The notes below the pieces were generated by a model, which saw only the letters and a program-made list of their open reading frames with translations, was not told the origin of the DNA and searched no databases. From assembly GCF_000719265.1 (NCBI RefSeq), contig NZ_JOFL01000033.1:1-64000 (forward strand): 64,000 bases of DNA. The letters run 5' to 3'. The DNA is from Streptomyces roseoverticillatus. Its GTDB lineage: Bacteria; Actinomycetota; Actinomycetes; Streptomycetales; Streptomycetaceae. The number at the start of each line of letters is the position of its first letter. Position 1 is the stretch's first letter. Positions 1 to 9,120 of this stretch are shown here, piece by piece. The translations under genes were made by a program, and so were the position numbers.

Positions 1-96
1 GAAACGCCCGGTTACATTCCGAACCCGGAAGCTAAGCCTTTCAGCGCCGATGGTACTGCATGGGGGACCGTGTGGGAGAGTAGGACGCCGCCGAAC
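1..96 (+). rRNA. rrf: 5S ribosomal RNA, 3' part (5' end outside window)
   Basis: The first bases carry the conserved 5S core (CCGAACCCGGAAGCTAAG at about 21-38, then GATGGTACTGC and GTGGGAGAGTAGGACGCCGC). The gene enters from the left, so the start is missing. The 3' end is placed at about 96 by analogy with other actinobacterial 5S genes and could be off by a few bases. It is presumably the last gene of an rrn operon whose 16S and 23S genes lie left of the window. Confidence 0.93.
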
Positions 97-104
97 AATA
101 CTTC

Positions 105-153
105 AAGGACCCTTGGTCCCAGCGTTCACGCTGGGACCAAGGGTCCTTTTTTA
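105..153 (+). terminator. Strong intrinsic terminator of the rrn operon
   Basis: A perfect 20-bp stem (105-124 with 129-148) has a TTCA tetraloop and is followed by a T-rich run (147-157). It starts only about 9 bases after the 5S end, as expected for an rRNA operon terminator. Such a long perfect stem with a U-tract is unusual for a high-GC genome, where most terminators lack a U-run. Confidence 0.93.
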
Positions 154-226
154 TTTTCTGCCGAAGCGCGCCGGCCGTCCGGCTGCGCGAGAATGACTGC
201 GGTACCTGAAGACAGGAGTCACGTCG

Positions 227-2350
227 ATGCCCACCAACTCTCCCGACGATCGTTCGGGTGGCGACCGCGGCGGTTTCCGCCGCGACGACCGACGCGGTGG
301 CCCGCGCCGTGACGACCGTGGCCCGCGCCGCGACGACGACCGCGGTGGACGCCCGGCCGGCGGTGGCTTCGGCCGTCGCGACGACCGCCCCTCTTTCCGC
401 CGTGACGACGACCGCGGTGGCTTCCGCCGTGACGACCGTCGCGACGACCGTGCCCCCCGTCGTGACGACGACCGTGGCCCGCGCCGCGACGACGACCGTG
501 GCGGACGCCCGGCCGGCGGTGGCTTCGGCCGCCGTGACGACCGTCCGTCCTTCCGTCGCGACGACCGCCGTGACGACCGCGCCCCGCGTCGTGATGACGA
601 GCGCGGTGGTTTCCGCGGCGGCCGTGACGAGCGTCGCGACGACCGCCCGTCCTTCCGCCGTGACGACCGCGCCCCGCGTCGTGACGACGACCGTGGCGGT
701 TTCCGTCGCGACGACCGTCGCGATGACCGCGGCCCGCGCCGCGACGACCGCGGCGGCCAGGACCGTCCCCGTGGCGGCGGCTTCCGTGGCGGCCGTGACG
801 AGCGCCCGTCCTTCCCCCGTGACGACCGCGCCCCGCGTCGTGATGACGAGCGCGGTGGCTTCCGCGGCGGTCGCGATGAACGTCGCGACGACCGCCCCTC
901 CTTCCGTCGCGAGGACGACCGTGGCGGCTTCCGCCGTGACGACCGCGCCCCGCGCCGTGACGACGACCGCGGTGGCTTCCGTCGCGACGACCGTCCCTCT
1001 TTCCGCCGTGACGACCGCCGTGATGACCGTCGTGACGACCGCGGCCCCCGCCGTGACGACGACCGCGGCCCGCGTCGTGACGACGACCGTGGCGGTTTCC
1101 GTCGCGACGACCGTCGCGATGACCGCGGCCCGCGCCGCGACGACCGTGGCGGCCACGACCGTGGCCCCCGTCGCGATGACGACCGTGGTGGCTTCCGCGG
1201 TGGCCGTGACGAGCGTCGCGACGACCGCCCGTCCTTCCGCCGTGATGACCGTCGTGACGACCGCGGCCCGCGTCGTGACGACGACCGTGGCGGCTTCCGC
1301 CGTGACGACCGTCGCGATGACCGCGGCCCGCGCCGCGACGACGACCGCGGTGGTTACCGCGGCGGCCGCGATGACCGCGGTCCCCGCCGTTCGTTCCGTG
1401 ACGACCGCCAGGGCGGCGGCTACCGCGGCGGCCGTGACGACCGTTCCGGCGGCTACGGGCGCCGTGACGACCGCGACCGGGACCGCGGCGACCGCGAGCC
1501 GGTGAAGCGCCTGCCGATCCCCGACGACGTCACCGGCGACGAGATCGACGCGGACGTGCGGCAGGAGCTCATGAGCCTGCCGAAGGGCCTCGCCGAGGAG
1601 GTCGCCCGCAACCTCGTCATGGTCGCCAACCTGCTCGACGAGGACCCGGAGCAGGCCTACGCCTACTCCCGGATCGCGCTGCGTCTCGCCTCGCGCGTCG
1701 CCGCCGTCCGCGAGGCCGCCGGCTTCGCCTCGTACGCGACGGCCAAGTACTCCGAGGCGCTCGCCGAGTTCCGTGCCGCCCGCCGCATGACCGGCTCCGT
1801 CGAGCTCTGGCCCGTGATGGCCGACTGCGAGCGCGGCATGGGCCGCCCCGAGCGCGCGCTGGCCATGGCCGGCGAGCCCGAGGTCAACAAGCTCGACAAG
1901 GCCGGCCAGGTCGAGATGCGCCTGGTCGCCGCCGGTGCCCGCAAGGACATGGGCCAGGCCGACGCCGCCGTCGTGACGCTGCAGAGCCCCGAGCTCGCCT
2001 CCAACTCGGTCCAGCCGTGGACCGCGCGCCTGCGCTACGCGTATGCCGACGCGCTGCTGGACGTCGGCCGCGAGTCCGAGGCCCGCGAGTGGTTCGCCAA
2101 GGCCCTCGAAGCGGACCAGGGCGGCCAGACGGACGCCTCCGACCGCCTCGCGGAGCTCGACGGCGTCGAGTTCACGGACGCCCTGGTGGAGTCCGACGAC
2201 GATGAGGCGGCCGAGGAGACCGCGGTCGAGACCGAGACGGAGACTGAGGTCGAGGTCAAGGCCGAGGCCGAGGCTGAGGTCACCGAGCCCGCTGAGAAGC
2301 CCGCCGAGGAGCCCGCTGAGGCCCCCAAGGCGGACGACGACAAGAGCTGA
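227..2350 (+). CDS. TPR protein with a long Arg/Asp/Gly low-complexity N-terminal half
   Basis: 707 aa in three parts. Residues 1 to about 422 are almost entirely reiterated [12 protein letters not shown] and [10 protein letters not shown] units, predicted disordered and highly charged. Residues about 425-640 form a helical domain that looks like TPR repeats (for example [20 protein letters not shown]). The last 60 residues are an acidic Glu/Ala tail. An AGGAG site at 214-218 supports the ATG. I know related proteins as conserved Streptomyces hypotheticals. RGG-like arginine-rich regions often bind RNA, and the gene directly follows an rRNA operon, so an RNA- or ribosome-associated role is possible, but that is inference. 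Repeat number probably varies between strains and is a likely place for assembly error. Confidence 0.8.
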   Translation: MPTNSPDDRSGGDRGGFRRDDRRGGPRRDDRGPRRDDDRGGRPAGGGFGRRDDRPSFRRDDDRGGFRRDDRRDDRAPRRDDDRGPRRDDDRGGRPAGGGFGRRDDRPSFRRDDRRDDRAPRRDDERGGFRGGRDERRDDRPSFRRDDRAPRRDDDRGGFRRDDRRDDRGPRRDDRGGQDRPRGGGFRGGRDERPSFPRDDRAPRRDDERGGFRGGRDERRDDRPSFRREDDRGGFRRDDRAPRRDDDRGGFRRDDRPSFRRDDRRDDRRDDRGPRRDDDRGPRRDDDRGGFRRDDRRDDRGPRRDDRGGHDRGPRRDDDRGGFRGGRDERRDDRPSFRRDDRRDDRGPRRDDDRGGFRRDDRRDDRGPRRDDDRGGYRGGRDDRGPRRSFRDDRQGGGYRGGRDDRSGGYGRRDDRDRDRGDREPVKRLPIPDDVTGDEIDADVRQELMSLPKGLAEEVARNLVMVANLLDEDPEQAYAYSRIALRLASRVAAVREAAGFASYATAKYSEALAEFRAARRMTGSVELWPVMADCERGMGRPERALAMAGEPEVNKLDKAGQVEMRLVAAGARKDMGQADAAVVTLQSPELASNSVQPWTARLRYAYADALLDVGRESEAREWFAKALEADQGGQTDASDRLAELDGVEFTDALVESDDDEAAEETAVETETETEVEVKAEAEAEVTEPAEKPAEEPAEAPKADDDKS
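260..1495 (+). repeat. Degenerate in-frame repeat encoding RDDR / GGFRR units
   Basis: About 1.2 kb of closely related direct repeats on the theme CGTGACGACCGT / CGCCGCGACGAC, entirely inside the TPR-protein gene. Unit borders are irregular. Alternation of synonymous GAC/GAT and CGC/CGT codons keeps the repeats from being identical. The repeat opens long reading frames in other frames and on the other strand, which are not genes. Confidence 0.85.
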
Positions 2351-2366
2351 CCGCTGACGTAACGCC

Positions 2367-2406
2367 GAAGAGGGCGCCATCCCCGTACCGGGATGGCGCC
2401 CTCTTC
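2367..2406. terminator. Bidirectional hairpin terminator between convergent genes
   Basis: A perfect 17-bp stem (2367-2383 with 2390-2406) with a 6-base loop lies 16 bp after the TPR gene and 14 bp before the end of the opposing DUF1015 gene. It has no long U-run, as is usual in Streptomyces. Confidence 0.85.
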
Positions 2407-2420
2407 GTCTTCGTGGTTCG

Positions 2421-3710
2421 TCAGTTCAGGGCCAGGCTCCGCAGGACCAGCCCCGTCGCCGGCTTGGGCCCGAACGAGGTGGACTTGCGCGGCATGGTCA
2501 CACCCTGTTCCGCCAGCTCCCGGACCACGTCTTCCATGACCGGATGCATCAGCACCGCCGTGCCGCCGTGCCGCTCGGCCTGCTTCACGGCCGCGGCCGT
2601 CTCGTGGATGTAGCCGATGTGCTCCGGGTCGTCCGGCACCCGCCACACGTGCTCCAGCAGGACCGAGTGCAGGACCGTCGCGTCCAGGGTGCGCCACGCC
2701 TCCGGGCGGTCCGCCGGGACCAGGCGGGCCAGCAGGGCCGGGTCCGGGCGGTCGAGGAGGTGGAAGCGGCCGTCGCCCGCCAGGACGAAGGAGTTGCCCG
2801 GCCGCTCCGACGCTTCCGCCAGCGCGTCGAGCGCCGCGGGCAGCGGGCCGTCGACGGTGCGGACGCGGAAGACGCCCTCGACCGCGGCCAGCGCCTCGGC
2901 GACCGGCAGCCGGTGCAGCAGCCGGTGGATGGCCCGTACGCGCAGCGGGTAGCGGGCGGTGTCCACCAGCAGCACGAGGCCGAAGTCCCAGGGGCCGGGG
3001 GCGGGCTGCTCGGCGCGCAGCCGCAGGTACGTCGCCCAGCGGTGGTGGCCGTCGGCGATGAGGGCGTGCTGCTGCGAGAGGTCCTTGCCGATCTGTTCGA
3101 GGTCGTCCGGGTCGGTGATGGACCACAGGCGGTGCGCGTAGCCGTCGTCGGTCGTGGTGGACAGCAGCGGCGGGGTGGCGGTGACGCGGTCGATGACGGC
3201 CGCCGCGCCCGTCGTGCTGCCGTTGCCCCGGTAGGAGAACAGCAGCGGTTCGAGGTTGGCTCCCATGCCGCGCATGAGGGCCGCGCGGTCCTCGACGATG
3301 TGCGGCATGACGTCCTCGTGGGGGAGGACGACGCCCTCCTCACGGGGGCTGAGGCGCAGTGCGCCGATGAGGCCCCGCTGCAGGATGCCGCCGCCCCGCT
3401 GCTCGTACACGTACAGCGCGGGCTCCGGGTCGGGGGCGAGGACCTGCTCGTCCTGCCAGCGGCGGAGCGTCTCCGCGGCCAGCCGGTGCCGGTCGGCGGC
3501 GCTCGCGGCCTGGGGGAGGATCAGGCGGACGATGTTGTGCGGGTCGGCGGTCTCCAGGTGACGCAACCCGTCGGGCCGTACGACGACGTCGTACGGTGGC
3601 GAGGTGACGGCGGCGAGGCTGCCGACCCGCTCCGGGACATAGCGCAGCCCTCGGAAGGGGGCGAGTTGAAGTCCTTGCCCTGCTTTCCCTGCTCGGCCTG
3701 GAGTACTCAT
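2421..3710 (-). CDS. DUF1015 family protein
   Basis: 429 aa. The sequence fits DUF1015 along its length: N-terminal APFRGLRYVPERVG and VTSPPYDVV, a central ADGHHRWATYLRLR motif, and a C-terminal segment ending near LRSLALN. The molecular function of the family is not established. The ADGHHRW motif resembles ParB/Srx-like nucleotide-binding folds, which is only a hint. It is divergent from the HAD phosphatase with 75 bp between start codons and shares the terminator at 2367-2406 with the TPR gene. Confidence 0.88.
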   Translation of the reverse strand: MSTPGRAGKAGQGLQLAPFRGLRYVPERVGSLAAVTSPPYDVVVRPDGLRHLETADPHNIVRLILPQAASAADRHRLAAETLRRWQDEQVLAPDPEPALYVYEQRGGGILQRGLIGALRLSPREEGVVLPHEDVMPHIVEDRAALMRGMGANLEPLLFSYRGNGSTTGAAAVIDRVTATPPLLSTTTDDGYAHRLWSITDPDDLEQIGKDLSQQHALIADGHHRWATYLRLRAEQPAPGPWDFGLVLLVDTARYPLRVRAIHRLLHRLPVAEALAAVEGVFRVRTVDGPLPAALDALAEASERPGNSFVLAGDGRFHLLDRPDPALLARLVPADRPEAWRTLDATVLHSVLLEHVWRVPDDPEHIGYIHETAAAVKQAERHGGTAVLMHPVMEDVVRELAEQGVTMPRKSTSFGPKPATGLVLRSLALN

Positions 3711-3785
3711 TGGGAAATGTTATGTCGCACGGCCCCGTGAGCAATGATCGTGGAAGAGACGTACAGCACAAGGAGCGAGTACAGG

Positions 3786-4814
3786 ATGAATCAGACCGTC
3801 CGGACGCGGCCCGACGGCAGTGAGCGGCCCCTCGGCGAGGCCTACGACACGGCGCTGCTCGACCTCGACGGCGTGGTGTACGCGGGCGGCGAGGCCATCG
3901 CGCACGCCGTCGAGTCGCTGGAGACGGCCCGCGCGGGCGGGATGCACCTCGCCTACGTGACGAACAACGCCGCGCGCACCCCGGAGACGGTGGCCGCCCA
4001 CCTGACCCGCCTGGGCGTACCGGCCGAGCCCTCCGACGTGATCAACTCGGCCCAGGCCGTGGCGCGGCTGATCTCCGAGCAGGTGCCCGCCGGGTCCCGG
4101 GTGCTGGTGATCGGCGCCGAGGGGCTGCGGGTGGCGCTGGAGGAGCGCGGGCTGGTGCCGGTGGACTCGGCTGACGACGACCCCGCTGCCGTCGCGCAGG
4201 GCTACGGCGGGCCGGACATGCCGTGGTCGCGGCTCATGGAGGCGTCCTACGCGGTGGCGGCGGGCGTGCCGTGGTTCGCCTCCAACACGGACCTGACGAT
4301 TCCGAGCGGGCGCGGGATCGCCCCCGGCAACGGCTCGGCCGTGGAGGTCGTCCGGATAGCCACGGGCGCCACGCCGCAGGTGGCGGGCAAGCCGCAGCCG
4401 CCGATGCACCGGGAGACGGTGCTGCGGACGGGGGCCGAGCGGCCGCTGGTCGTCGGCGACCGGCTCGACACGGACATCGAGGGCGCGTACGTGGGCGGGG
4501 TGGACTCGCTGCTGGTGCTGACCGGCGTGACGACGGCCGCGCAGCTGGTCGCGGCGCGGCCGGAGCACCGGCCGACGTTCGTGGCGGCGGACCTGCGAGG
4601 GCTGCTGGTCCCTCAGCCGGAGGTTGTGGCGGTCGAGGGCGGGTTCCGGTGCGGGGGGTGGACGGCCTCCGTCAGTGGTGACGAGCTCGCCCTTGAGGGC
4701 GAGGGTGATCCGCTGGACGGGCTCCGGGCCTTGTGCGCTGCCGCGTGGACGCAGGCGGGGCCGGGGGTTTGTGAGCTGGATGCTGCCAAGGCGGTGGCCT
4801 TGCTGGGGCTGTGA
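3786..4814 (+). CDS. HAD-IIA family hydrolase (p-nitrophenyl phosphatase / NagD-like)
   Basis: 342 aa from the chosen start. HAD motif I DLDGVVY (about residues 25-31), motif II in VTNN and motif IV GDRLDTDIEGA are visible, with the C2-type cap expected of subclass IIA. These enzymes dephosphorylate small sugar phosphates or nucleotides; the substrate is not predictable here. I chose ATG 3786 because AGGAG (3771-3775) sits 10 bases upstream; an in-frame ATG at 3744 would add 14 non-conserved residues. Confidence 0.88.
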   Translation: MNQTVRTRPDGSERPLGEAYDTALLDLDGVVYAGGEAIAHAVESLETARAGGMHLAYVTNNAARTPETVAAHLTRLGVPAEPSDVINSAQAVARLISEQVPAGSRVLVIGAEGLRVALEERGLVPVDSADDDPAAVAQGYGGPDMPWSRLMEASYAVAAGVPWFASNTDLTIPSGRGIAPGNGSAVEVVRIATGATPQVAGKPQPPMHRETVLRTGAERPLVVGDRLDTDIEGAYVGGVDSLLVLTGVTTAAQLVAARPEHRPTFVAADLRGLLVPQPEVVAVEGGFRCGGWTASVSGDELALEGEGDPLDGLRALCAAAWTQAGPGVCELDAAKAVALLGL

Positions 4815-4880
4815 CGTGGCTGGGGCGGGTGGGGTTCTCCCCTGACCCTCTCCCAGAGGGGGCACCCCCACTTCCCGTAA

Positions 4881-4950
4881 CTGGGGCTGCGCCCCAGACC
4901 CCCTATCGCGCTGAACGCGCTCGTCCTCAAACGCAGGACGGGCTTGTTTC
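4881..4950. terminator. Hairpin-rich spacer between convergent HAD and siderophore-reductase genes
   Basis: A 7-bp stem (4881-4887 with 4891-4897, TGC loop) is followed by a GCGCTGAACGCGCT segment and GTCCT/AGGAC pairing around 4922-4937. I recognise this CTGGGGCTGCGCCCCAG plus GGACGGGCT combination as a motif seen in many Streptomyces gene-end spacers. A termination role for both genes is inferred. Confidence 0.5.
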
Positions 4951-5778
4951 TCAGCTGAGCTCCGCCAGCAAGTCCTCCTCCGTCGCTCCCCGGCGCCAGT
5001 AGCCCGTGAACGTGACCGTGCGGCGGTCCAGGCCGCGGTCGTTGACCAGGTGGCGGCGGAGGCCGCGGACCGTGCCGGATTCGCCGGCGAGCCAGGCGTA
5101 GGGCTTGCCGGCCGGGAGGTCCGCGGCCCGGACGGCGCTCAGGACCGGCTCGGCCGCGCCCCGTACGAGCCAGGTGATCTCGGCGTCGGCCTCGGTGGGC
5201 AGGTCCTGGACGTCCTCGGCGTGGGGTACCTCGATCCAGATCCTGGCGGGGGTGCCGGCCGGGAGCCAGGCGAGGATGCCGGCCACGGCCGGCAGCGCGG
5301 TCTCGTCGGCGGTGACCAGGACCCAGTCCGTGTCCGCGGGCGGCTGGAAGTCGACGCCGCCGTTGTCCTCGACGACGGGGGCGAGGACGGTGACGCGGTC
5401 ACCGGGGCGGGCGGCCTGGGCCCAGTTCGTGGCGGGGCCGCCGTGCCCGTTCGCGTCGCCGTGGACGGCGAAGTCGACGTCCATCTCGGCCGGGCCCTGG
5501 CGCAGGTCCCGCACGGTGTAGGTGCGCATGAAGGCCCGTACGGCCGGGTCCTGGGCCCGCCACTCGGTGAACCAGGTCTCGTCGCGGGCCGCGGGCAGCA
5601 GGGGAGCGTCCTGGCCGGGCTGCGGCAGGAACAGCTTGAAGCGCTGGTCGCGGCCGCCGGCGACGACGTCGCGGAGTTCCTCGCCGCCGAAGGTGACCCG
5701 CATCATGGCGGGGCTGATCCGCTCGGTGCGGCGGACCTCCAGGTCGAAGAAGCGGTACGGAAGGGCGGGGCTGGCCAT
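4951..5778 (-). CDS. Siderophore-interacting protein (FAD/NAD(P)H ferric-siderophore reductase)
   Basis: 275 aa, the normal length of the SIP/ViuB family. The N-terminal FAD-binding barrel (RISPAMMRVTFGG; RTYTVRDLR as the flavin-contacting RxY(T/S) motif, about residue 84-92) is followed by an NAD(P)H-binding half (WVLVTADETALPAVAGIL). These cytosolic enzymes reduce ferric siderophores to release iron. It lies 40 bp downstream of the binding-protein gene on the same strand, so both probably share the iron-regulated promoter at 6906-6924. Confidence 0.9.
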   Translation of the reverse strand: MASPALPYRFFDLEVRRTERISPAMMRVTFGGEELRDVVAGGRDQRFKLFLPQPGQDAPLLPAARDETWFTEWRAQDPAVRAFMRTYTVRDLRQGPAEMDVDFAVHGDANGHGGPATNWAQAARPGDRVTVLAPVVEDNGGVDFQPPADTDWVLVTADETALPAVAGILAWLPAGTPARIWIEVPHAEDVQDLPTEADAEITWLVRGAAEPVLSAVRAADLPAGKPYAWLAGESGTVRGLRRHLVNDRGLDRRTVTFTGYWRRGATEEDLLAELS

Positions 5779-5818
5779 ACGGGGTGTTTCCCTTTCGTTC
5801 GTCGGGCGGCTTCGCTTG

Positions 5819-6862
5819 TCAGGCGACCTTCTTGGCCTTCTGGACGGCTTCGGCGAGGGCCTCGACGAGCGGTGCGCACCCGGCGTAGGAGTAGCGCGGC
5901 TCGCTGAGCCAGGGGCTGACCTGGCCGGCCTTGACGGCGGGCAGCCCGGCCCAGGTGGGCTTGGCGGCGAGGTCCTTGGGCTGGAGGGCGGAGGTGCGGT
6001 TGTCGAGGAGGATGAGGTCCGCGGGGTACTTGCCGGCGTTCTCCCAGCTGAGGCTCTCGAAGAAGCCGCCGGTGACCTTGCCGGGGACGACGAAGTCGAC
6101 GCCGAGGGACTTGAAGTAGGTGAGGTCGGCGTAGACGGCGGGGTCGGAGACGTAGAGCAGGTCCGCGGAGCCGGAGGCGGCGAGGACCTTGAGGCCCTTG
6201 TTGGCCCGGGCGGCCTTGCGGAGGGTCTCGGAGGCCTTCTCGAAGCGGGCCTTGGCGTCGGTGACCCGCTTCGCCCCGAGGTCGGCGCCGAGGGAGGCGG
6301 CGAGTTCGGCGTAGCGCCCGATGACCTGGGTGAGGGACACCTTGGAGACGTTGATGCCGACCCCGGGGGCGAAGCTGAGGATCTTCTTCTTGCTCTCGTC
6401 CGGCACGTACCAGAGCTCCGTGCCCTGGATCATGTTGGTGACGAGCAGCTCGGGGGAGAGGGCGGCGTACTTCTCGACGTTGAACTCGCCCCAGGCGTTG
6501 CCGAGGACGGTCAGCTTGCCGACGTCGAGGTCGCCGGCCTGGGGGTCGGGCTTGCCGTCCTTGAGGACCGTCGGGCCGAAGACGGCGGTGCACTCGGCGC
6601 CGAAGTCGTGGAGGGCGGCGGCGGTGCCGGTGAAGGCGACGACCTTCTTGGGGGTGCGGGCGGCCTTGGCGGTCTCGCCGCGGTCGTCCTTGAACGTCCA
6701 CGGGCCGGAAGCGGAACCTGAGTCCCCGTCCGCGGAGCCCTTCGAGCCGCCGCCGCAGGCCGTCAGGAGGGCGCCGGCCCCGAGGGCGCCGCCTGCAGCC
6801 AGCAGGCCGCGGCGGGACAAGAAGGAGGCGCGGGAGTTGCGGAGGGTGCGGGGGGTGCTCAT
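5819..6862 (-). CDS. Ferric-siderophore ABC transporter substrate-binding lipoprotein
   Basis: 347 aa. The N-terminus has a twin-arginine motif (SRRGLL), a hydrophobic stretch and a lipobox LLTAC at about residue 36, followed by a Gly/Ser linker, so it is a Tat-exported membrane-anchored lipoprotein. The rest matches the FepB/FhuD-type helical-backbone binding fold (for example KKVVAFTGTAAALHDFGA). It is divergent from the two permease genes, and both arms lie against one iron box. The bound siderophore cannot be named from sequence. Confidence 0.9.
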   Translation of the reverse strand: MSTPRTLRNSRASFLSRRGLLAAGGALGAGALLTACGGGSKGSADGDSGSASGPWTFKDDRGETAKAARTPKKVVAFTGTAAALHDFGAECTAVFGPTVLKDGKPDPQAGDLDVGKLTVLGNAWGEFNVEKYAALSPELLVTNMIQGTELWYVPDESKKKILSFAPGVGINVSKVSLTQVIGRYAELAASLGADLGAKRVTDAKARFEKASETLRKAARANKGLKVLAASGSADLLYVSDPAVYADLTYFKSLGVDFVVPGKVTGGFFESLSWENAGKYPADLILLDNRTSALQPKDLAAKPTWAGLPAVKAGQVSPWLSEPRYSYAGCAPLVEALAEAVQKAKKVA

Positions 6863-6905
6863 GGTGGTGCGCTTCTCTCAAGAATGAGGCAAGAACGAGG
6901 GGAGT

Positions 6906-6924
6906 TAAGGGTAGGCTAACCTAA
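6906..6924. promoter_or_regulatory. DmdR1/IdeR-type iron box
   Basis: TAAGGGTAGGCTAACCTAA matches the DtxR-family consensus TTAGGTTAGGCTNACCTAA at 16 of 18 fixed positions and is near-palindromic. It sits in the 67-bp gap between the divergent binding-protein and permease genes, so iron-loaded repressor could silence both arms. It ends 5 bases before the permease GTG at 6930. Confidence 0.85.
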
Positions 6925-6929
6925 GGCTT

Positions 6930-7997
6930 GTGTTGGTTGACAGTCCCCCCGAGCCCCCGGCGGACACCGCTCCGCTGCCGCCGCAGATACCCCCGGCAAG
7001 CCGTAAGCGGAATGCCGCCCGGGCCGCCGGTCTGCTCGCGGCGACCGGGCTGCTGCTGCTCGTCGCGGTCGCGAGCATCGCCATCGGCGCCAAACCGCTG
7101 CCGCTGGAGGCGGTCTGGAACGGGCTGTTCCACACCTCGCACGGCGAGGCCGGCGTCATCGTGCGCGACGTCCGCCTGCCCCGCACCCTGCTCGGCCTGC
7201 TCGCCGGCGCCGCCCTCGGGCTCTCCGGCGCCGTGATGCAGGCCCTCACCCGCAACCCGCTCGCCGAACCCGGCATCCTCGGCGTCAACGCGGGCGCCGC
7301 GGCGGCCGTCGTATCCGCCATCACCTTCCTCGGCGTCAGCTCGACCGGCGACTACGTGTGGTTCGCGCTTCTGGGCGCGGCCGTCGTCGCCGTCGTCGTC
7401 CACGTGCTCGGCGGCAGCCGGGGCGCCACGCCCGTCCGGCTCGCGCTCGCCGGCACCGCCGTGACGTACGCGCTCTACGGCTACGTCAACTCCGTCCAGC
7501 TGATGGACTCCGCCGCGCTCGACCGGATGCGCTTCTGGACCGTCGGCTCGCTCGCCTCCGCCGACGCGGACGTCATCCGGCAGGTCCTGCCCTTCATCGC
7601 CGCCGGCACCCTGCTCGCCCTCGCGCTCGCCCGGCCGCTGAACGCCATGGCCCTCGGCGACGACAGCGCCCGCGCCCTCGGCACCCGGCCCGCCCGCACC
7701 CGCGTCCTCGCGCTGACCGCCGTCACCCTGCTGTGCGGCGCCGCGACCGCCGCCTGCGGGCCCATCGTCTTCATCGGCCTGATAGTGCCGCACCTCGTGC
7801 GCGCCCTCACCGGCCCCGACCAGCGCTGGATCCTGCCGTACGCGGCCGTCCTGTCGCCCGTGCTGCTGCTCGGCGCGGACGTCCTCGGACGGGTCGTCAC
7901 CCGGCCCGGAGAACTCCAGGCCGGCATCGTGACCGCCGTCATCGGCGGACCCGTCTTCATCCACCTCGTACGGCGCCGGAGGGTGGCCCAGCAGTGA
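6930..7997 (+). CDS. FecCD-type iron-siderophore permease, first subunit
   Basis: 355 aa with about nine to ten membrane segments and typical FecCD motifs: RLPRTLLGLLAGAALGLSG, QALTRNPLAEPGILGVN and, near the end, GPIVFIGLIVPHLVRALTG. The GTG start is 5 bases after the iron box and has only a weak AAGG upstream, so the message may be leaderless or nearly so. The gene overlaps the second permease by 4 bp (GTGA), indicating translational coupling. Confidence 0.92.
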   Translation: MLVDSPPEPPADTAPLPPQIPPASRKRNAARAAGLLAATGLLLLVAVASIAIGAKPLPLEAVWNGLFHTSHGEAGVIVRDVRLPRTLLGLLAGAALGLSGAVMQALTRNPLAEPGILGVNAGAAAAVVSAITFLGVSSTGDYVWFALLGAAVVAVVVHVLGGSRGATPVRLALAGTAVTYALYGYVNSVQLMDSAALDRMRFWTVGSLASADADVIRQVLPFIAAGTLLALALARPLNAMALGDDSARALGTRPARTRVLALTAVTLLCGAATAACGPIVFIGLIVPHLVRALTGPDQRWILPYAAVLSPVLLLGADVLGRVVTRPGELQAGIVTAVIGGPVFIHLVRRRRVAQQ

Positions 7998-9034
7998 GCC
8001 CGTCCGCACGAACCGTCCGTACCCGCGGCGGGCTCTCCCTGCGCTTCGCCCCGCGCGCCGCCCTCGTCGTCCTGCTGCTCCTGGCCCTCGCCGCAGCCGC
8101 GTCCGTGGCCCTCATCGGCACCGGCGACTTCCCCATCCCGCCCGCCGACGTCGTCCGCACGCTCACCGGCGGCGGCACCCCCGCCCAGGACGTGATCGTT
8201 TACGACCTGCGGCTGCCGCGCGTCCTCGTCGGCCTCCTCGCCGGCGGCTGCCTCGGCCTGGCCGGCGCCGTCTTCCAGTCCGTCTCCCGCAACCCCCTGG
8301 GCAGCCCGGACGTCATCGGCTTCGGCCAGGGCTCCGCGGCCGGCGCGCTCGTCGTCATCGTCCTCTTCCACGGCGACCCGTTCGCCGTGGCCGCCGGAGC
8401 GGTCGTGGGCGGCGTCGTCACCGGCCTCGCCGTCTACCTCCTGGCCTGGAAGAAGGGCATCAACGGCTACCGGCTCGTCCTCGTCGGCATCGGCGCCGCC
8501 GCCGTCCTCACCGGCCTGCGCGACTACCTGATGACCAAGGCCGACCTCGTGGACGCCACCCGCTCCATGATCTGGATGGTCGGCTCCCTCAACGGCCGCG
8601 ACTGGGAGCAGGTGCGGCCCCTGCTCATCGCGGCCGCCGTCCTCTTCCCTCTCGTCCTCGGGCACGGGCGGGCGCTGCGGATGCTGGAGATGGGCGACGA
8701 CGCCGCGTACGCCCTCGGCGTACGGGCCGAGCGGACCCGGCTCGTGGTCATGGCCTCCGCCGTGCTGCTCACCGCCGCGGCCACGGCCGCCGCCGGGCCC
8801 ATCGGCTTCGTGGCGCTCGCCGCGCCGCAGCTCGCCCGCCGGCTGACCCGCGCCGCCGGCCCGGGCCTCTTCGCCGCCGCGGCGATGGGCGCGGCCCTGC
8901 TCGTCGGCGCCGACTGGGCCTCGCAGCGGCTCTTCGGAGCCGACAAACTGCCCGTCGGGGCGCTCACCGGGATGTTCGGCGGCTGCTATCTGCTGTGGCT
9001 GCTGTTCACGGAGCGGAAGGCGGGGCGCGTATGA
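7994..9034 (+). CDS. FecCD-type iron-siderophore permease, second subunit
   Basis: 346 aa. The start GTG overlaps the previous stop as GTGA. Motifs RLPRVLVGLLAGGCLGLAG, SRNPLGSPDVIGFGQGSAAG and GPIGFVALAAPQLARRLT are those of the partner subunit in a heterodimeric siderophore permease. It spans the membrane about ten times and docks on the ATPase encoded next. Confidence 0.92.
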   Translation: MSPSARTVRTRGGLSLRFAPRAALVVLLLLALAAAASVALIGTGDFPIPPADVVRTLTGGGTPAQDVIVYDLRLPRVLVGLLAGGCLGLAGAVFQSVSRNPLGSPDVIGFGQGSAAGALVVIVLFHGDPFAVAAGAVVGGVVTGLAVYLLAWKKGINGYRLVLVGIGAAAVLTGLRDYLMTKADLVDATRSMIWMVGSLNGRDWEQVRPLLIAAAVLFPLVLGHGRALRMLEMGDDAAYALGVRAERTRLVVMASAVLLTAAATAAAGPIGFVALAAPQLARRLTRAAGPGLFAAAAMGAALLVGADWASQRLFGADKLPVGALTGMFGGCYLLWLLFTERKAGRV

Positions 9035-9120
9035 GCCGCGCGGCGGATACGGCGGGCAGAGCGGATGCAACCGGCACGACCGGCACGACGGATACGAACC
9101 CTCAGCAAGGAGACCGCACC

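Noticed and set aside
41..2380. A 779-residue reading frame on the minus strand and a 415-residue frame on the plus strand over the repeat region
   Set aside because: Both are Ala/Val/Thr-rich shadows created by the RDDR codon repeat of the TPR-protein gene. They have no ribosome site or domain, and the minus frame crosses two terminators.
9031..9120. Longer start for the siderophore ATPase overlapping the permease stop
   Set aside because: The extra 30 residues are Thr/Gly/Asp-rich with no homology, and a much better ribosome site precedes ATG 9121.
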